A DNA stretch of 64,000 nt from Candidatus Baltobacteraceae bacterium (GCA_036559195.1 DATBTN010000057.1:123591-187590), one strand, 5' to 3'. Positions 33,555-49,070 are shown, counted from the stretch's first letter. The notes: generated by a model not told the origin, from the sequence alone. Translations and numbers: made by a program.

Positions 33555-35497
33555 GCCGCCCGTACAACGAGCGATGCACCCTCCAGCGTGACCGAGGCTG
33601 CGCTGCCGGCGCGGATATCGCCCCGTAAGATCGCCGTCGAGAGGGGCGTGCTGACGTGCCGTGCCACGGTGCGCTGCACGTGCCGCGCGCCGCTGCCGGC
33701 TGCCATCGCCTCGCGAGCGAGAAAGCTGCGCGCGTCCTCCGAGAGTTCGAGCGTAACTTGACGCGCTCCCAAACGGCCCGCGAGGCTCTCCACGTGTATT
33801 GCGACGATGCGCTCGATCGAATCGATTGCGAGATCGTTAAAGCGCACGGTCTCGTCGATGCGATTGAGAAACTCGTTACGAAACGCGTCGGCGAGTTCGT
33901 CGTCTGCGAGGTTGCTCGTCATGATGATGAGCGCGTGGCGAAAATCGACCGTGCGGCCCTTGGCGTCGGTAACGCGGCCGTCGTCGAGAATCTGGAGCAG
34001 AATCGCGGCCACGTCCGGGTGCGCTTTTTCGAGTTCGTCGAACAGCACGACGCAGTAGGGGCGGCGCCGCACGGGCTCGGTAAGCTGCCCGGCTTCTTCG
34101 TGACCTTGGTATCCCGGCGGCGCCCCGAGCAGCCGCGAGACGGTGTGAGCCTCGGTAAACTCCGAGAGATCGATGCGCACGAGAGCCGCCTCGCTGCCGA
34201 AGAGCGCCTCCGCCAGGGCCTTGGCGAGCTCGGTTTTGCCGACGCCGCTCGATCCGACGAAGAGAAAACTGCCGAGCGGTTTGCGCGGATCGTGCAGGCC
34301 GGCGCGCGCGCGGCGAATCGCCTCGCTGACGGCTCCGATCGCCGCCGCTTGACCGATCACCCGCGCGCCCAGCGTCGTTTCGAGCGCGAGTAATTGATTG
34401 GTCTGGGTTTCGGAGAGCGTCGTCTGCGGGATGCCGGTCCACTTCGTTACGACCGACGCAACGTGCTCGGCCGTTACCGGCGGATGCGCGATCGCGCCCT
34501 TATTTGCCAGCGCCACGCAGGCGGCCGCCTCGTCCATCAAATCGATCGCTTTGTCGGGCAAGAAACGATCGGCGATGTAGCGCGCCGAAAGCGTTGCGGC
34601 CGCGCCGATCGCCGCGTCGGTGATCTCGACGTTGTGATGGGCGGCGTAGCGCGAGCGAAGTCCCCGCAAAATGCCGACCGTCTCGTCGATCGACGGTTCT
34701 TCCACCATTACGGGCTGAAAGCGGCGCTCGAGCGCTGCGTCCGACTCGATGTATTTGCGGTATTCATCGAAGGTCGTCGCGCCGATACATTGCAAGTCGC
34801 CGCGAGCCAGTTCCGGCTTGATCATCGAACTTAAATCGAGCGATCCCTCCGCCGCGCCGGCCCCGACGAGCGTGTGGAGTTCGTCGATGAACAAAATGAT
34901 GTCGCGCGATGCGCGCCGGACCTCATCGAGAATCTTCTTAACGCGGGACTCGAACTCGCCGCGATATTTGGTGCCCGCGACCAGCGGCCCGAGCGAGAGT
35001 GCGAGCACGCGTCGCGTGCGCAAGACCTCCGGGACGTTTCCGGCCGCGATGCGCTGCGCCAATCCCTCGACGATGGCCGTTTTCCCAACGCCGGGCTCGC
35101 CTACGAGCACGGGGTTATTCTTGCTGCGCCGGGCGAGAATCGAAACGACCCGCTCGACCTCGTCGTCGCGTCCGATGACCGGGTCGAGTTTTCCGTCGCG
35201 CGCGAGTTCGGTCAGGTCGCGAGAGAAGCCGGCGAGCGTGGGCGTTCCCGAACGGAAGCGGCGCGAGATGTCTTCGAGGGGGTTACCGCTCGAAGACGGG
35301 CCGCCCGCGTCCTTCATGCGATCGTAGAGCAAGGCGCCGCCGGCCACCAGGGCGGCGGCCGTCAGCGCGGCACCTAGGAATGGCAGGGCCGTCCGGGTCG
35401 CCTGCCGCTTGGCCGCGCAGTTCGTGCAGAACGAGCCGGTACCGTCGAAGACGGTGGCGGGGCGCTGCCCGCAGCTCTCGCAGGTCGTCGTCATCAT
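33551..35497 (-). CDS. Membrane-anchored Clp/Hsp100 ATPase with N-terminal zinc finger
   Basis: A 648-residue AAA+ unfoldase. A four-Cys zinc finger (CESCGQ, CTNCAAK; about residues 6-28) is followed by a membrane helix (about 38-57, [20 protein letters not shown]). Two AAA modules follow: D1 with [16 protein letters not shown] and [12 protein letters not shown], and D2 with [17 protein letters not shown] and [12 protein letters not shown] plus a C-terminal D2-small domain. The usual Clp N-domain repeats are missing, and the M-domain is reduced or absent. A zinc finger occurs in ClpE, but the added membrane anchor is unusual. An IGF/IGL-type ClpP loop was not identified, so partnership with ClpP is uncertain. 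Confidence 0.85.
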   Translation of the reverse strand: MMTTTCESCGQRPATVFDGTGSFCTNCAAKRQATRTALPFLGAALTAAALVAGGALLYDRMKDAGGPSSSGNPLEDISRRFRSGTPTLAGFSRDLTELARDGKLDPVIGRDDEVERVVSILARRSKNNPVLVGEPGVGKTAIVEGLAQRIAAGNVPEVLRTRRVLALSLGPLVAGTKYRGEFESRVKKILDEVRRASRDIILFIDELHTLVGAGAAEGSLDLSSMIKPELARGDLQCIGATTFDEYRKYIESDAALERRFQPVMVEEPSIDETVGILRGLRSRYAAHHNVEITDAAIGAAATLSARYIADRFLPDKAIDLMDEAAACVALANKGAIAHPPVTAEHVASVVTKWTGIPQTTLSETQTNQLLALETTLGARVIGQAAAIGAVSEAIRRARAGLHDPRKPLGSFLFVGSSGVGKTELAKALAEALFGSEAALVRIDLSEFTEAHTVSRLLGAPPGYQGHEEAGQLTEPVRRRPYCVVLFDELEKAHPDVAAILLQILDDGRVTDAKGRTVDFRHALIIMTSNLADDELADAFRNEFLNRIDETVRFNDLAIDSIERIVAIHVESLAGRLGARQVTLELSEDARSFLAREAMAAGSGARHVQRTVARHVSTPLSTAILRGDIRAGSAASVTLEGASLVVRAA

Positions 35498-35559
35498 CCT
35501 ATGCTACCCCATTGGGCCACCGGCAGTTTCGTACCGGGGCTCGGCCGTACGCCGGATCT

Positions 35560-36294
35560 TTAGGGTTTCGCTTCGTAGGTAATCGTTACGGTCGCATAGA
35601 CGCGTACGTCGCTGCTCGGCACTCGCGTCGCGAGCCGCGAAACCGCCGCATTCGATGCGAACGCAACCGGTGCGGGCGGCTGCGGCAGGTTCCCTTGCTG
35701 CATCGCTTTGACTCCCACGATCCGCAGGTGCGCGGCGGCGGCCATCGCTGCCGCTTGACTTTGCGCGTCCGCCACCGCCAGCCGGATCGCTTGCGCGTAC
35801 GCACCTTTGGTCTGTTCGGCACCGAACGAAACGCCGCCGATATTCGAGACGCGGGCGCCGACCGCCGCATCGATCGCCTTGCCTGCAAGCGCCGGATCGT
35901 GCAGCGTCACCGAGACGCCGCGATTGACGACGTAACCGTACACGGGCGCATACGGCTGCGGCTGAATCATCGGCGCCGAGCCGCGCGGCGCAGGCTCGGG
36001 CGGACGATTGTAGTTGAGATTGAGATAGGTCGTCTTGATATCCGACTCGGGGATGCCGAGCGCTTTCATCGCCGTAACGAAGGCGTCGTAATCGCGTTGG
36101 TTCTGCGAGGTCGCGGTTTGCGCCCGATCGTCGTTGGTCTCGATGGTCGCGGTCAAGAACGCGAGATCGGGCGGCTGGCTAACCGTGCCCTGGCCCGTCA
36201 CGGTGATCTCGGAAGGTGCCGTGCCGGCGGCGAAGGCGGGCGTGGCCGCCGCGAGCAGCGCGAGCGTGACGGCGGCAAGAAATCGATGCATCAT
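35560..36294 (-). CDS. SIMPL-domain (DUF541) periplasmic protein
   Basis: A 244-residue secreted protein with a signal peptide ending at ATPAFA (about residue 22) and the SIMPL fold: ITVTGQGTVSQPPDLAFL at the mature N-terminus, ALGIPESDIKTTYLNL, and the C-terminal ATVTITYE. Family members are envelope proteins of unclear role (oxidative-stress protection and outer-membrane function have been reported). ATG 36294 is preferred; a TTG at 36309 is possible. The middle contains a Pro-rich insertion (PPEPAPRG). Confidence 0.85.
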   Translation of the reverse strand: MMHRFLAAVTLALLAAATPAFAAGTAPSEITVTGQGTVSQPPDLAFLTATIETNDDRAQTATSQNQRDYDAFVTAMKALGIPESDIKTTYLNLNYNRPPEPAPRGSAPMIQPQPYAPVYGYVVNRGVSVTLHDPALAGKAIDAAVGARVSNIGGVSFGAEQTKGAYAQAIRLAVADAQSQAAAMAAAAHLRIVGVKAMQQGNLPQPPAPVAFASNAAVSRLATRVPSSDVRVYATVTITYEAKP

Positions 36295-36406
36295 AGTGGT
36301 GTAACGCAATCCTATTCGTCGGCGTGCCGCCCGCTTGTTTGGCTCGGCGGCACTTGGGGGAGAATCACCCTAAGCTACTCTGCTTGGTTGAAGGAGATAA
36401 CATTCG

Positions 36407-36670
36407 ATGGGCATTCTACTCTTCATTATTTTCGGCTTGATCGTCGGCATCATCGCGAAATGGGTCGTGCCCGGCGAGGGCCCCGGCGGCATCCTGGGAG
36501 ACATTATCGTCGGTATCATCGGAGCCTTCATCGGCGGGTTCATTTACTCGCTGTTCGGTCACTCCGGAATCACCGGTTTCAATCTCTGGAGCGTGATTTG
36601 CGCGGTAATCGGCGCGATCGTTCTGCTCTACATCCTGCGCATGATTACCGGGCGACGCGCGGCAGTCTAA
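36407..36670 (+). CDS. GlsB/YeaQ/YmgE-family small membrane protein
   Basis: An 87-residue, three-helix membrane protein with the Gly-rich family pattern: LIVGIIAKWVVPGEGPGGIL, then IIVGIIGAFIGGFI and AVIGAIVLLYILR. Members are linked to general stress response in several bacteria. GAAGGAGA lies eight to ten bases before the ATG. It is monocistronic with an intrinsic terminator directly after it. Confidence 0.9.
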   Translation: MGILLFIIFGLIVGIIAKWVVPGEGPGGILGDIIVGIIGAFIGGFIYSLFGHSGITGFNLWSVICAVIGAIVLLYILRMITGRRAAV

Positions 36671-36697
36671 GCCCAAACGACCTGGCAGGCGGGTTTG

Positions 36698-36735
36698 GCG
36701 CGCTCGGGGAAGGCTCCGGGCGCGTCTTATTTTTT
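36698..36735 (+). terminator. Intrinsic terminator after the GlsB-family gene
   Basis: GCGCGCTCGG (36698-36707) pairs with CCGGGCGCGT (36716-36725), ten pairs including G-U, followed by CTTATTTTTT. Confidence 0.8.
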
Positions 36736-36763
36736 GCTGGCATAAAGGGGTCGATCGGTCGTC

Positions 36764-37006
36764 ATGGCTTACGTTATCACCGAACCGTGCATCGGGACTA
36801 AGGACAAATCGTGCGTCGATGTCTGTCCCGTTGACTGCATCCACGGTAAGGACGAAGATGAAATGCTTTTCATCGACCCCGAAGTTTGCATCGATTGCGG
36901 CGCGTGTGTATCGGCATGTCCGGTCGAGGCGATCTTCGCCGATTCGGACGTTCCGGAGAAGTGGACCAACTTCACCGAAATCAACGCCGAGTATTTTAAG
37001 AAATAG
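36764..37006 (+). CDS. fdxA: Ferredoxin, 7Fe-8S (FdxA) type
   Basis: An 80-residue ferredoxin. Cysteines fall in the pattern PCIGTKDKSCVDVCPVDC and CIDCGACVSACPVEA. This is the arrangement of FdxA-type proteins that carry one 3Fe-4S and one 4Fe-4S cluster. The C-terminal acidic segment (NFTEINAEYFKK) is normal. It precedes the methyltransferase by 15 bp and may donate electrons to the flavoprotein of that operon; this is inference from location. Confidence 0.92.
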   Translation: MAYVITEPCIGTKDKSCVDVCPVDCIHGKDEDEMLFIDPEVCIDCGACVSACPVEAIFADSDVPEKWTNFTEINAEYFKK

Positions 37007-37021
37007 GCGAACCGGAATAAC

Positions 37022-37687
37022 GTGCGGGCGACCGGCCGGGAACTGATCGACAGTCCGGTCGAGTCGCGCGGCGAACTCGAACAAAGCCTGCGCGATATCG
37101 AGAAGGCCAACCGGTGGCTCGGCGGGGCCGCTCCCGTTCGCCGGCAGATTCGAGCGCTCGCACCGGCTCGCGTGCTCGATGTCGGCACCGGGAGCGCGGA
37201 TATCCCTCGCGCGTTACTCGCCGACGCTCGTCGCGAGTCGCGCCCGCTCACCGTAACGGTACTCGATTCCAACCCGCAGATGCTGGCGATCGCGCGAGAA
37301 CGATGCGGCTGCGACGCGGAGATCACCTTCGAACTCGGGGACGGCACGTCGCTTCCGTTCGAGGATCGTTCGTTCGATGTGGCGATGAGTAACCTCACGC
37401 TGCATCATATCGATCCGGAGCCGGCCGTGCAATTTCTGCGGGAGTTGCGCCGGGTCGGGCGCGTCGCGCTCGTTACCGATCTCTATCGGTCCGCCCCCAC
37501 GCTCGCGGGCGCGTGGCTCTTTAGCCGGCTCGTCTCCAGCAATCGCCTCACGCGCAACGACGCGCCCCTTTCGGCGCGGCGCGCCTATACGTGCGCGGAG
37601 GCGATCGCACTCGCGCGGGCGGCGGGTTGGGCCGATCCGGTCGTCCGCCGCGAACCGTTTTTTCGCATGTTGCTGCTCGATGCATGA
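37022..37687 (+). CDS. Class I SAM-dependent methyltransferase
   Basis: A 221-residue methyltransferase of the UbiE/MenG-like type. SAM motif I VLDVGTGSADIPRALL (about residues 51-66), acidic loop VLDSNPQML, motif II FELGDGTSLPFEDRSFDVAM (about 101-120) and NLTLHHIDPE are visible. The N-terminus (ELIDSPVESRGELEQSLRDI) resembles methyltransferases found with type III polyketide synthase clusters. GTG 37022 is used. It overlaps the flavoprotein gene by 8 bp. The substrate is probably the product of the downstream ketosynthase system. Confidence 0.85.
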   Translation: MRATGRELIDSPVESRGELEQSLRDIEKANRWLGGAAPVRRQIRALAPARVLDVGTGSADIPRALLADARRESRPLTVTVLDSNPQMLAIARERCGCDAEITFELGDGTSLPFEDRSFDVAMSNLTLHHIDPEPAVQFLRELRRVGRVALVTDLYRSAPTLAGAWLFSRLVSSNRLTRNDAPLSARRAYTCAEAIALARAAGWADPVVRREPFFRMLLLDA

Positions 37688-38846
37688 TGCGGTCGTGGTC
37701 GGCGCGGGACCCGCGGGCAGCGCCTGCGCGCTGCGCTTGGCGCGCGCGGGACTCGACGTCGCGATCGTCGAGCGTTCGGCGTTCCCGCGAACGAAAGTCT
37801 GCGGAGAGTATCTGAATCTGGGCGCGCTCGCCGAACTCGATGCGTTGGGACTGCAGCGCAGTTATGCCGACGGCGCGCCGATTGCAGGGATTCGGCTTTT
37901 TGGGCTGGGTCTAACCGCCGAGCTGCCGTTGCGAGTACCGGCACGCGGATTGCCGCGCAGCGATCTCGACGCGCGATTGCTCGACGCGGCGCTCGAAGCC
38001 GGCGCGACGCTGCTGCGCGGCCGGGTCGAGGACGTTGCATGCACCGCCGAAGGCGTGCGCGTGCGCTTCCGCAATATCGAAGGCGAGCCGATCGAGGTGG
38101 CCGGGCGATTGGCCGTCGGTGCCGACGGCATGGAATCGATCGTCGCGCGCAAATGCGGCTTGCTCGCACCGTCGCGCGGTCGCGAGCGTTTCGCCATCGG
38201 CGGGCACTTCGGCGGATTCACGGGACTCGACGGGTTCGTGGAGATGTACGTCGATCGCGGAAATTACTTCGCCGTCAATCCGCTCGGAATCGATCGCGCG
38301 AACATCATGGTCGTCGTTGACGCGAGCGAACTTTCGACGTGGCGCGGCGACATCGACGCGCGCCTGCGCGAAGCCGCCCATCGTTTAAGCGGACAGCGTC
38401 GACGATTCGACGGGCTGGTTCAAGTCGGCAAACGGGTTGCGATCGGACCGCTCGCGCACCGCGCGCGCCGGCTGATCGGCCGCCACGTTCTGCTGTGCGG
38501 CGACGCGGGAGAGTTCGTCGATCCGTTCACCGGTCAGGGTGTGTTCCTCGCGCTCTCGGGCGCGCGCCGCGCCGCCGATGCGATCGTTGCGGTGCGCCGC
38601 GACGGCGTCGACGAACGGCGCGCGTTCGCGCGCTATCAATCGCAGACGCGTCGCGAAACGGCCGCCCGCCGGCGTCTCGCACGAGTGGTTAAGACGGTCA
38701 TGACGATTCCGGCGCTCGCGCGCCGCGCCGCGCGAAACCTCGCGCGCGCGCCCGATCTCGGACCGGCGCTCATGGATGCGGTCGCCGGCCGCGTGCCGGC
38801 GGCCCGGGCTTATTCGCCCGCGATGCTCGTACGGCTGCTCGCATGA
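37680..38846 (+). CDS. FAD-dependent oxidoreductase (geranylgeranyl reductase / UbiH-like)
   Basis: A 388-residue flavoprotein. Dinucleotide motif VVGAGPAGSACALRLARAG (about residues 5-23), then FPRTKVCGEYL, the GADGMESIVAR motif and the second FAD motif VLLCGDAGEFVDPFTGQGVF (about 277-296). It belongs to the group 2 flavin monooxygenase/geranylgeranyl reductase family that reduces or hydroxylates isoprenoid or polyketide substrates. It overlaps its neighbours by 8 and 4 bp. The substrate is not predictable. Confidence 0.88.
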   Translation: MHDAVVVGAGPAGSACALRLARAGLDVAIVERSAFPRTKVCGEYLNLGALAELDALGLQRSYADGAPIAGIRLFGLGLTAELPLRVPARGLPRSDLDARLLDAALEAGATLLRGRVEDVACTAEGVRVRFRNIEGEPIEVAGRLAVGADGMESIVARKCGLLAPSRGRERFAIGGHFGGFTGLDGFVEMYVDRGNYFAVNPLGIDRANIMVVVDASELSTWRGDIDARLREAAHRLSGQRRRFDGLVQVGKRVAIGPLAHRARRLIGRHVLLCGDAGEFVDPFTGQGVFLALSGARRAADAIVAVRRDGVDERRAFARYQSQTRRETAARRRLARVVKTVMTIPALARRAARNLARAPDLGPALMDAVAGRVPAARAYSPAMLVRLLA

Positions 38847-39292
38847 GCGTCATGCGCGATGCGATCCTGATCTCCGCGTCGCCCGAAACGATCTATCGCC
38901 TCGCGAGCGCGACGCAAGACTGGGCTGCGATCCTTCCCCACTACCGCTTCGTGCGCGTTCTCGAACGCGACGGCGAACGCCAAGTTATCGATATGGCCGC
39001 TTCGCGCGGATTCATACCCGTGCGCTGGACCGCCGAGCAGCGTAACGATCCCGTCGCCCGAACGATCGCCTTCCGGCACCTTACCGGGTGGACGCGCGGG
39101 ATGAACGTGCTCTGGCGGTTCGAGCCGCGGGGCGCCCAAACGCTGGTGACGATCGACCACGACGTGCGCTTCGCATCTCCAATTGCGAGCCGATGGCTAG
39201 CCAAACACGTGGCCGGCGATTTCTTTATCCACGACATTGCCGCAAAGACGCTGGCGCGCATGAAAGTTCTCGCCGAGGCGGCGAATGACTGA
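38843..39292 (+). CDS. SRPBCC-superfamily (polyketide cyclase-like) protein
   Basis: A 149-residue START/Bet v1-type protein: RDAILISASPETIYRLASA at the N-terminus, WTAEQRNDPVARTI and FRHLTGWTRGMNVLWRFEP in the middle and a long C-terminal helix (KHVAGDFFIHDIAAKTLARM). Such domains act as polyketide aromatases/cyclases or lipid-binding modules. Lying between a flavoprotein and a ketosynthase, a cyclase-like role is likely but inferred. It starts in an ATGA overlap. Confidence 0.8.
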   Translation: MSVMRDAILISASPETIYRLASATQDWAAILPHYRFVRVLERDGERQVIDMAASRGFIPVRWTAEQRNDPVARTIAFRHLTGWTRGMNVLWRFEPRGAQTLVTIDHDVRFASPIASRWLAKHVAGDFFIHDIAAKTLARMKVLAEAAND

Positions 39293-40520
39293 ACATCGCG
39301 TCGTCATCACCGGCATCGGCCTGGTTACGCCGCTCGGGATCGGCAAGGATGCGTTTTGGCGCAACCTCTGCGCGCGACGGGTTGCGATCGCACCGATCGA
39401 TCGTTTCGATGCGAGCGCGTTTCCCTCGCGATTGGCGGCGGCGATCGACGATTTCGACCCGAACGATTTCATGGCTCGCCGGCGCGTTCACTGGACCGAT
39501 CGCTTTTCGCAGCTCGGAATGGCCGCCGCCCGGCTTGCGGTAGACGATGCGGGGTTCGCGACGGGCGCCGCGGGGGCGGACGTCGGCGTCTACACGGGTT
39601 CGGCGCTGGGCGGTCTTGCCTTTGCCGAGGAGCAGATCGGCGTCTTTGCAGCGCGCGGCCTCGATGCCGTGCGCCCGCTCTTGACGATCTCGGTTTTCGG
39701 CGGCGCCGTGACCAGCAACATCGCGCTTGAGTTCGATTGCCGCGGACCGAGTCTCTCGAACGCCAATTCGTGCGCGTCGGGCGCGGTCGCCATCGGGGAA
39801 GCGTTTCGTGCCATCGCGCGCGGCGACGTGCGTGCCGCGCTCGCCGGCGGAATCGAAGCGCCGCTCGCGCCGCTGACCTTCGGGGCGTTCGCGGTCGTGC
39901 GCGCGATGTCGACGCGCAACGGCGATCCGGCGACGGCGAGCCGGCCCTTCGATCGCGATCGCGACGGATTCGTGATGGCGGAGGGCGCGGGCATGCTGGT
40001 CCTCGAGCGCTACGACGATGCGGTCCGTCGCGGAGCACCCGTCTACTGCGAGATCGTCGGTTACGGTATCACGAACGACGCGCATCACATGTCGGCGCCG
40101 CGCCCCGACGGTTCGGAGACGGCATCGGCGATGCTGCGCGCGTTGCGCGAGGCGCGGCTCGATGCCGGAGCGGTCGATCTGATCAACGCGCACGGCTCGT
40201 CGACCAAAGTCGGCGACGGCGCCGAGGCGCTGGCCTTCGAACGCGTCTTCGGCGATCGCACGCCGAGCATTCCGGTCAGCGCGACGAAAGGGCAGCACGG
40301 ACACGCGCTCGGCGCGACCGGCGCGTGGGAGATCGGGTTGTCGGCCATGAGCATGCGAGCGGCGTACGTTCCGGGGGCGGTCAACTTGTTCGATCGCGAC
40401 GAAGCCTGCGCGCTCGATATCGAACGCGACGCGCGGGAACTGCATCCGCGAATCGTGCTCTCAAACTCGTCGGGTTTCGGCGGGATCAACGCCGCCTTGG
40501 TGCTCGCCGCAACGGAGTAA
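39285..40520 (+). CDS. Beta-ketoacyl-ACP synthase, FabF (KAS II) type
   Basis: A 411-residue thiolase-fold condensing enzyme with all catalytic residues: Cys in NSCASGA (about residue 163), His in NAHGSST (about 303) and His in GQHGHALGATG (about 340), plus Lys in SATKG. The active-site Cys context NSCASG differs from housekeeping FabF (usually TACATG). This and the pathway-type neighbours suggest a specialised ketosynthase rather than primary FabF. No ACP, KR or malonyltransferase is adjacent. Confidence 0.9.
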   Translation: MTEHRVVITGIGLVTPLGIGKDAFWRNLCARRVAIAPIDRFDASAFPSRLAAAIDDFDPNDFMARRRVHWTDRFSQLGMAAARLAVDDAGFATGAAGADVGVYTGSALGGLAFAEEQIGVFAARGLDAVRPLLTISVFGGAVTSNIALEFDCRGPSLSNANSCASGAVAIGEAFRAIARGDVRAALAGGIEAPLAPLTFGAFAVVRAMSTRNGDPATASRPFDRDRDGFVMAEGAGMLVLERYDDAVRRGAPVYCEIVGYGITNDAHHMSAPRPDGSETASAMLRALREARLDAGAVDLINAHGSSTKVGDGAEALAFERVFGDRTPSIPVSATKGQHGHALGATGAWEIGLSAMSMRAAYVPGAVNLFDRDEACALDIERDARELHPRIVLSNSSGFGGINAALVLAATE

Positions 40521-40544
40521 CGTGTGGCCTGCGCGCGGGAAGCG

Positions 40545-42053
40545 TCAGGCTGAAACGGCGTGACGCGCGAGCGTTAAGGTCACGACCGTGCTGGTCTGCG
40601 TTGAGGTTATCCGAACCCCGTCCATGAGCTTGTGCATGAGCGAAATACCGCGACCGCGCTCTTCGCGTTGGACGAACGGGCGCCAGCGGCCCTGGTCTTC
40701 GATCTCGACCGTGACCGTCGTCGGAGTGATCTGCGTGCGGACGGTAATCTCGCCGCGGGGGTTGCCGCGGTAGGCGTGCTCGACGGCGTTGGCAATCGCT
40801 TCGCCGGTTCCCAGCAGCAGTGCGAAGCGGCGTTCTTCATTGAGATTGCAACTGTCGGCGATTTGATTCATCGCCGAGCGGACCAGCGGTGCGACCAGCG
40901 GAATCGCGGAGAAGCTCAGCAGTTCGTGAACCGTGCCTTCAGCGCAGTGCAAGGTGAGGGCGGCGGCGTCGTCGCGGTTGGTCGTTTTGGAAAAGATTGC
41001 ATTTTGCAATCCTTCGGCCGGGTTGGCGGCCGAGCGAACGTCGTGACGGGCCGCAGCTTTGAGCAGCAACGCTTCGCCGAGAACGACGTCGCGGTCGTAC
41101 TCGGTGAGACCGTCGGTATAGAAAATCACTTGCGAGCCCGGCGGCAGCGTGACCCGCCAGTCGGTCGCATCGATCGATGGCTCGACGCCGAGCGGAACGC
41201 CGCCGCCGGGCAAAAAGGCGCTCACGCCGTCGGCGACGGTAACGATCGGCGAAGGATGGCCGGCTGCGGCATACGTGAGACCGCGCGTGGCGGGGTCGTA
41301 GTATCCGAAGATCGCGGTAACCATGCCGATCGAGGCGCGCAGATTGGTGACGCCGTTGATATGTTCGAGCACGCCGGCGGGCGTGAAATCACCGACTGCA
41401 ACCGACCGCATCGCCTGCCGGATCTCGCCCATGATCGTAGCGGCTTCGAGTCCGTGCCCCGCGACGTCGCCCAGCGAGAGTGCGACCCGTCCGTCGGGAA
41501 GCGTAAACGCGTCGTACCAATCGCCGCCGACCTCCGATTCGTCGCTCGCGGGCCGATACGCGCCGTACAGCGTCGCACCCTCGACGCGCGGAAAGCTCTC
41601 CGGCAGAAGCGCGCGCTGGAGCCGATCGGCCACGCGGTACGTACGCGCGAAGAGCGCCGCCTGCTCGAGTGCGTTGACCACGAGTACCGCCAGCACCGTC
41701 GCGAGCTTCTCGGTTTCGGCATTGAAAGCGCCGCCCTCTTGGGCGGCGAGTACGAACGTGCCGTGAACTGCATCCCGTCCGCCGAGCGGAACGGCGATGA
41801 CGGTTCGCAAACCTCGCTTTTTTAGCGCCTCCGGAGAAGCCGCAGTTCCCGAACGGCTGCGCCACTTCGCATCGCGCGCCGCCTCCGCGATTGCGGGCGT
41901 GCCGCCGGGGCCGCTCGTGACGATGCTGCAGTAGTCCGCCAGCTCGCGAATGCAAAGCTCGGCGACCTGCGGGAGCGTCGCTTCGAGCTCGAAGGAAGAC
42001 GCGAGAAGGCCGCTCGCTTCTGCAAGGATGTCGAGTGCTTCAACTCGTCGCAT
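40545..42053 (-). CDS. GAF-SpoIIE phosphatase-HATPase regulator
   Basis: A 502-residue cytosolic signalling protein. The N-terminal GAF-like domain (about residues 5-150) is followed by a PP2C/SpoIIE phosphatase domain with [34 protein letters not shown] and FYTDGLTE. The C-terminal RsbW-like HATPase reads [19 protein letters not shown], then EIEDQGRW and [13 protein letters not shown]. This is the partner-switching layout controlling anti-sigma pathways; an STAS antagonist is not nearby. ATG 42053 is used; TTG 42077 is possible. It is divergent from the poly-HAMP kinase, so the two may share regulation. Confidence 0.88.
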   Translation of the reverse strand: MRRVEALDILAEASGLLASSFELEATLPQVAELCIRELADYCSIVTSGPGGTPAIAEAARDAKWRSRSGTAASPEALKKRGLRTVIAVPLGGRDAVHGTFVLAAQEGGAFNAETEKLATVLAVLVVNALEQAALFARTYRVADRLQRALLPESFPRVEGATLYGAYRPASDESEVGGDWYDAFTLPDGRVALSLGDVAGHGLEAATIMGEIRQAMRSVAVGDFTPAGVLEHINGVTNLRASIGMVTAIFGYYDPATRGLTYAAAGHPSPIVTVADGVSAFLPGGGVPLGVEPSIDATDWRVTLPPGSQVIFYTDGLTEYDRDVVLGEALLLKAAARHDVRSAANPAEGLQNAIFSKTTNRDDAAALTLHCAEGTVHELLSFSAIPLVAPLVRSAMNQIADSCNLNEERRFALLLGTGEAIANAVEHAYRGNPRGEITVRTQITPTTVTVEIEDQGRWRPFVQREERGRGISLMHKLMDGVRITSTQTSTVVTLTLARHAVSA

Positions 42054-42241
42054 CGCGCCGGGTTCAAGCACGGGCAAAGCCCGGGGTCATGTTGCCCCTT
42101 TCCCGGGGGCACCCGCTTGCTAAACCTGCCAGGCCCAAATCGGTTTGGCCGCGCATACTGACGGAAACGATAACGCTACGCCTATACGGAGCGCTGCTCC
42201 TCGTTAGGCGCGTTGCGCACCTGCCCATGGAGCCGAACTTC

Positions 42242-47955
<5,714 letters not shown>

Positions 47956-47971
<16 letters not shown>

Positions 47972-48819
47972 GCGAGGATCAACCGCAACTCTCCGATCGC
48001 GGCGACGAGTTGGCAACGGTCGAACTCTCGCTGCTGCTGGAGGCGGTTGTCCGCTGGGCGGGATACGATTTTCGCGAGTACGCGCCGGCGACGCTCAAGC
48101 GGCGCGTCTCCGAACGCATCCGTGCCGAAGGCGTGGCGACGATCTCGGGGCTGCAGGAGCGAATGCTTCACGAACCCGAGGCGTTGCGCCGGTTCGTGCT
48201 CGCGATGTCGGGCACGTCGAATCGGCTCTTTCGGCCGTCCGAGTATTTCGCCGCGTTTCGCACGAAGGTCGTGCCGCTGCTGCGCACCTATTCCTTCGTG
48301 CGCCTCTGGTTCCCGGCGTGTTCGACGGGCGAGGACGTCTACACGGTCGCGGCGATTCTGCTCGAGGCCGGTCTGCTGGAGCGCTGCATGATCTATGCGA
48401 CGGATCTCAGCGATCTCGCGCTCGCGCAGGCACGCGAGGGTGTCTACGAGATCGACTCCTTCGAGGCTCTGGGCAACGATTACAGCGCCGGCGGAGGCAC
48501 CATGCCGCTCGCGTCGATTTGCTCCTATTCCAACGGCGCGGTCAGCTTCAGCGAGACGCTGAAGAAGAACATGATCTTCGCGCAGCACAGTTTGGCAACC
48601 GATGCTTCGCTTAACGAATTTCACGCCATCGTTGCGCGCGGCGTGTTACCGCAGCACAGCAAAAGCCTGCAATATCGCGTGCACAACTTGTTTTTGCAGA
48701 GCCTCGCGCGGCTTGGGTTTCTTTGCTTGAGCAGCGCCGAGTCGCTGCATTCGACGCCGCATGAAGGGGCGTTTCGTAAGATCGACGAGGTCGTTCCGAT
48801 TTATCGCCGCATGCGCTAG
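47956..48819 (+). CDS. CheR-like MCP methyltransferase
   Basis: A 287-residue protein of CheR architecture: an N-terminal helical domain ([19 protein letters not shown]), the [13 protein letters not shown] segment (usual VNTTxFFRD), and the SAM motif [15 protein letters not shown] followed by [13 protein letters not shown]. The usual CRNVLIYF reads ARGVLPQHS, so the family's central motif is altered. It overlaps the poly-HAMP kinase by 16 bp, which suggests joint production. A methylation role toward the kinase array is inference; no chemoreceptor, CheA, CheW or CheB is near. Confidence 0.82.
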
Positions 48820-48821
48820 CC

Positions 48822-48972
48822 GGCTTACGTGGGGGAACGGGTGCGATGCGGCGGGACGCCCGCTTTTTCGCATCGTGCGAAAAAGCTGCTCGGCTCGTCG
48901 TCGCTCCCGCCATCCTGGCTCCGCTCCTCCCTCACACGCCCGCCGCATCGCACCCGTCCCCCCACGCAAGCC
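48822..48972. repeat. Structured repeat element, copy B (long stem with conserved core)
   Basis: Bases 48822-48855 pair with 48939-48972 (34 pairs, two mismatches) around an 83-bp core (48856-48938) matching copy A at about 75 of 83 positions. The outer stem tip GGCTTACG is shared with copy A, but the inner stem differs in sequence and is eight pairs shorter. It starts 2 bp after the CheR-like stop codon. Confidence 0.85.
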
Positions 48973-48974
48973 TC

Positions 48975-49070
48975 GTTGTCATGCTGTGCCTGTCCAAGCA
49001 CGAGCCGGTTTGAAGCACCATGGCAAGAACCCGCGCCTTGTCATGCTGAGCCTGTCGAAGCACGAGCTTG
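48975..49070. repeat. Dispersed 25-bp repeats, two copies
   Basis: A degenerate copy at about 48976-49005 and a good copy at about 49038-49064, both GC/GC type, lie between converging genes. Nothing else is recognised between 48973 and 49100. Confidence 0.75.
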
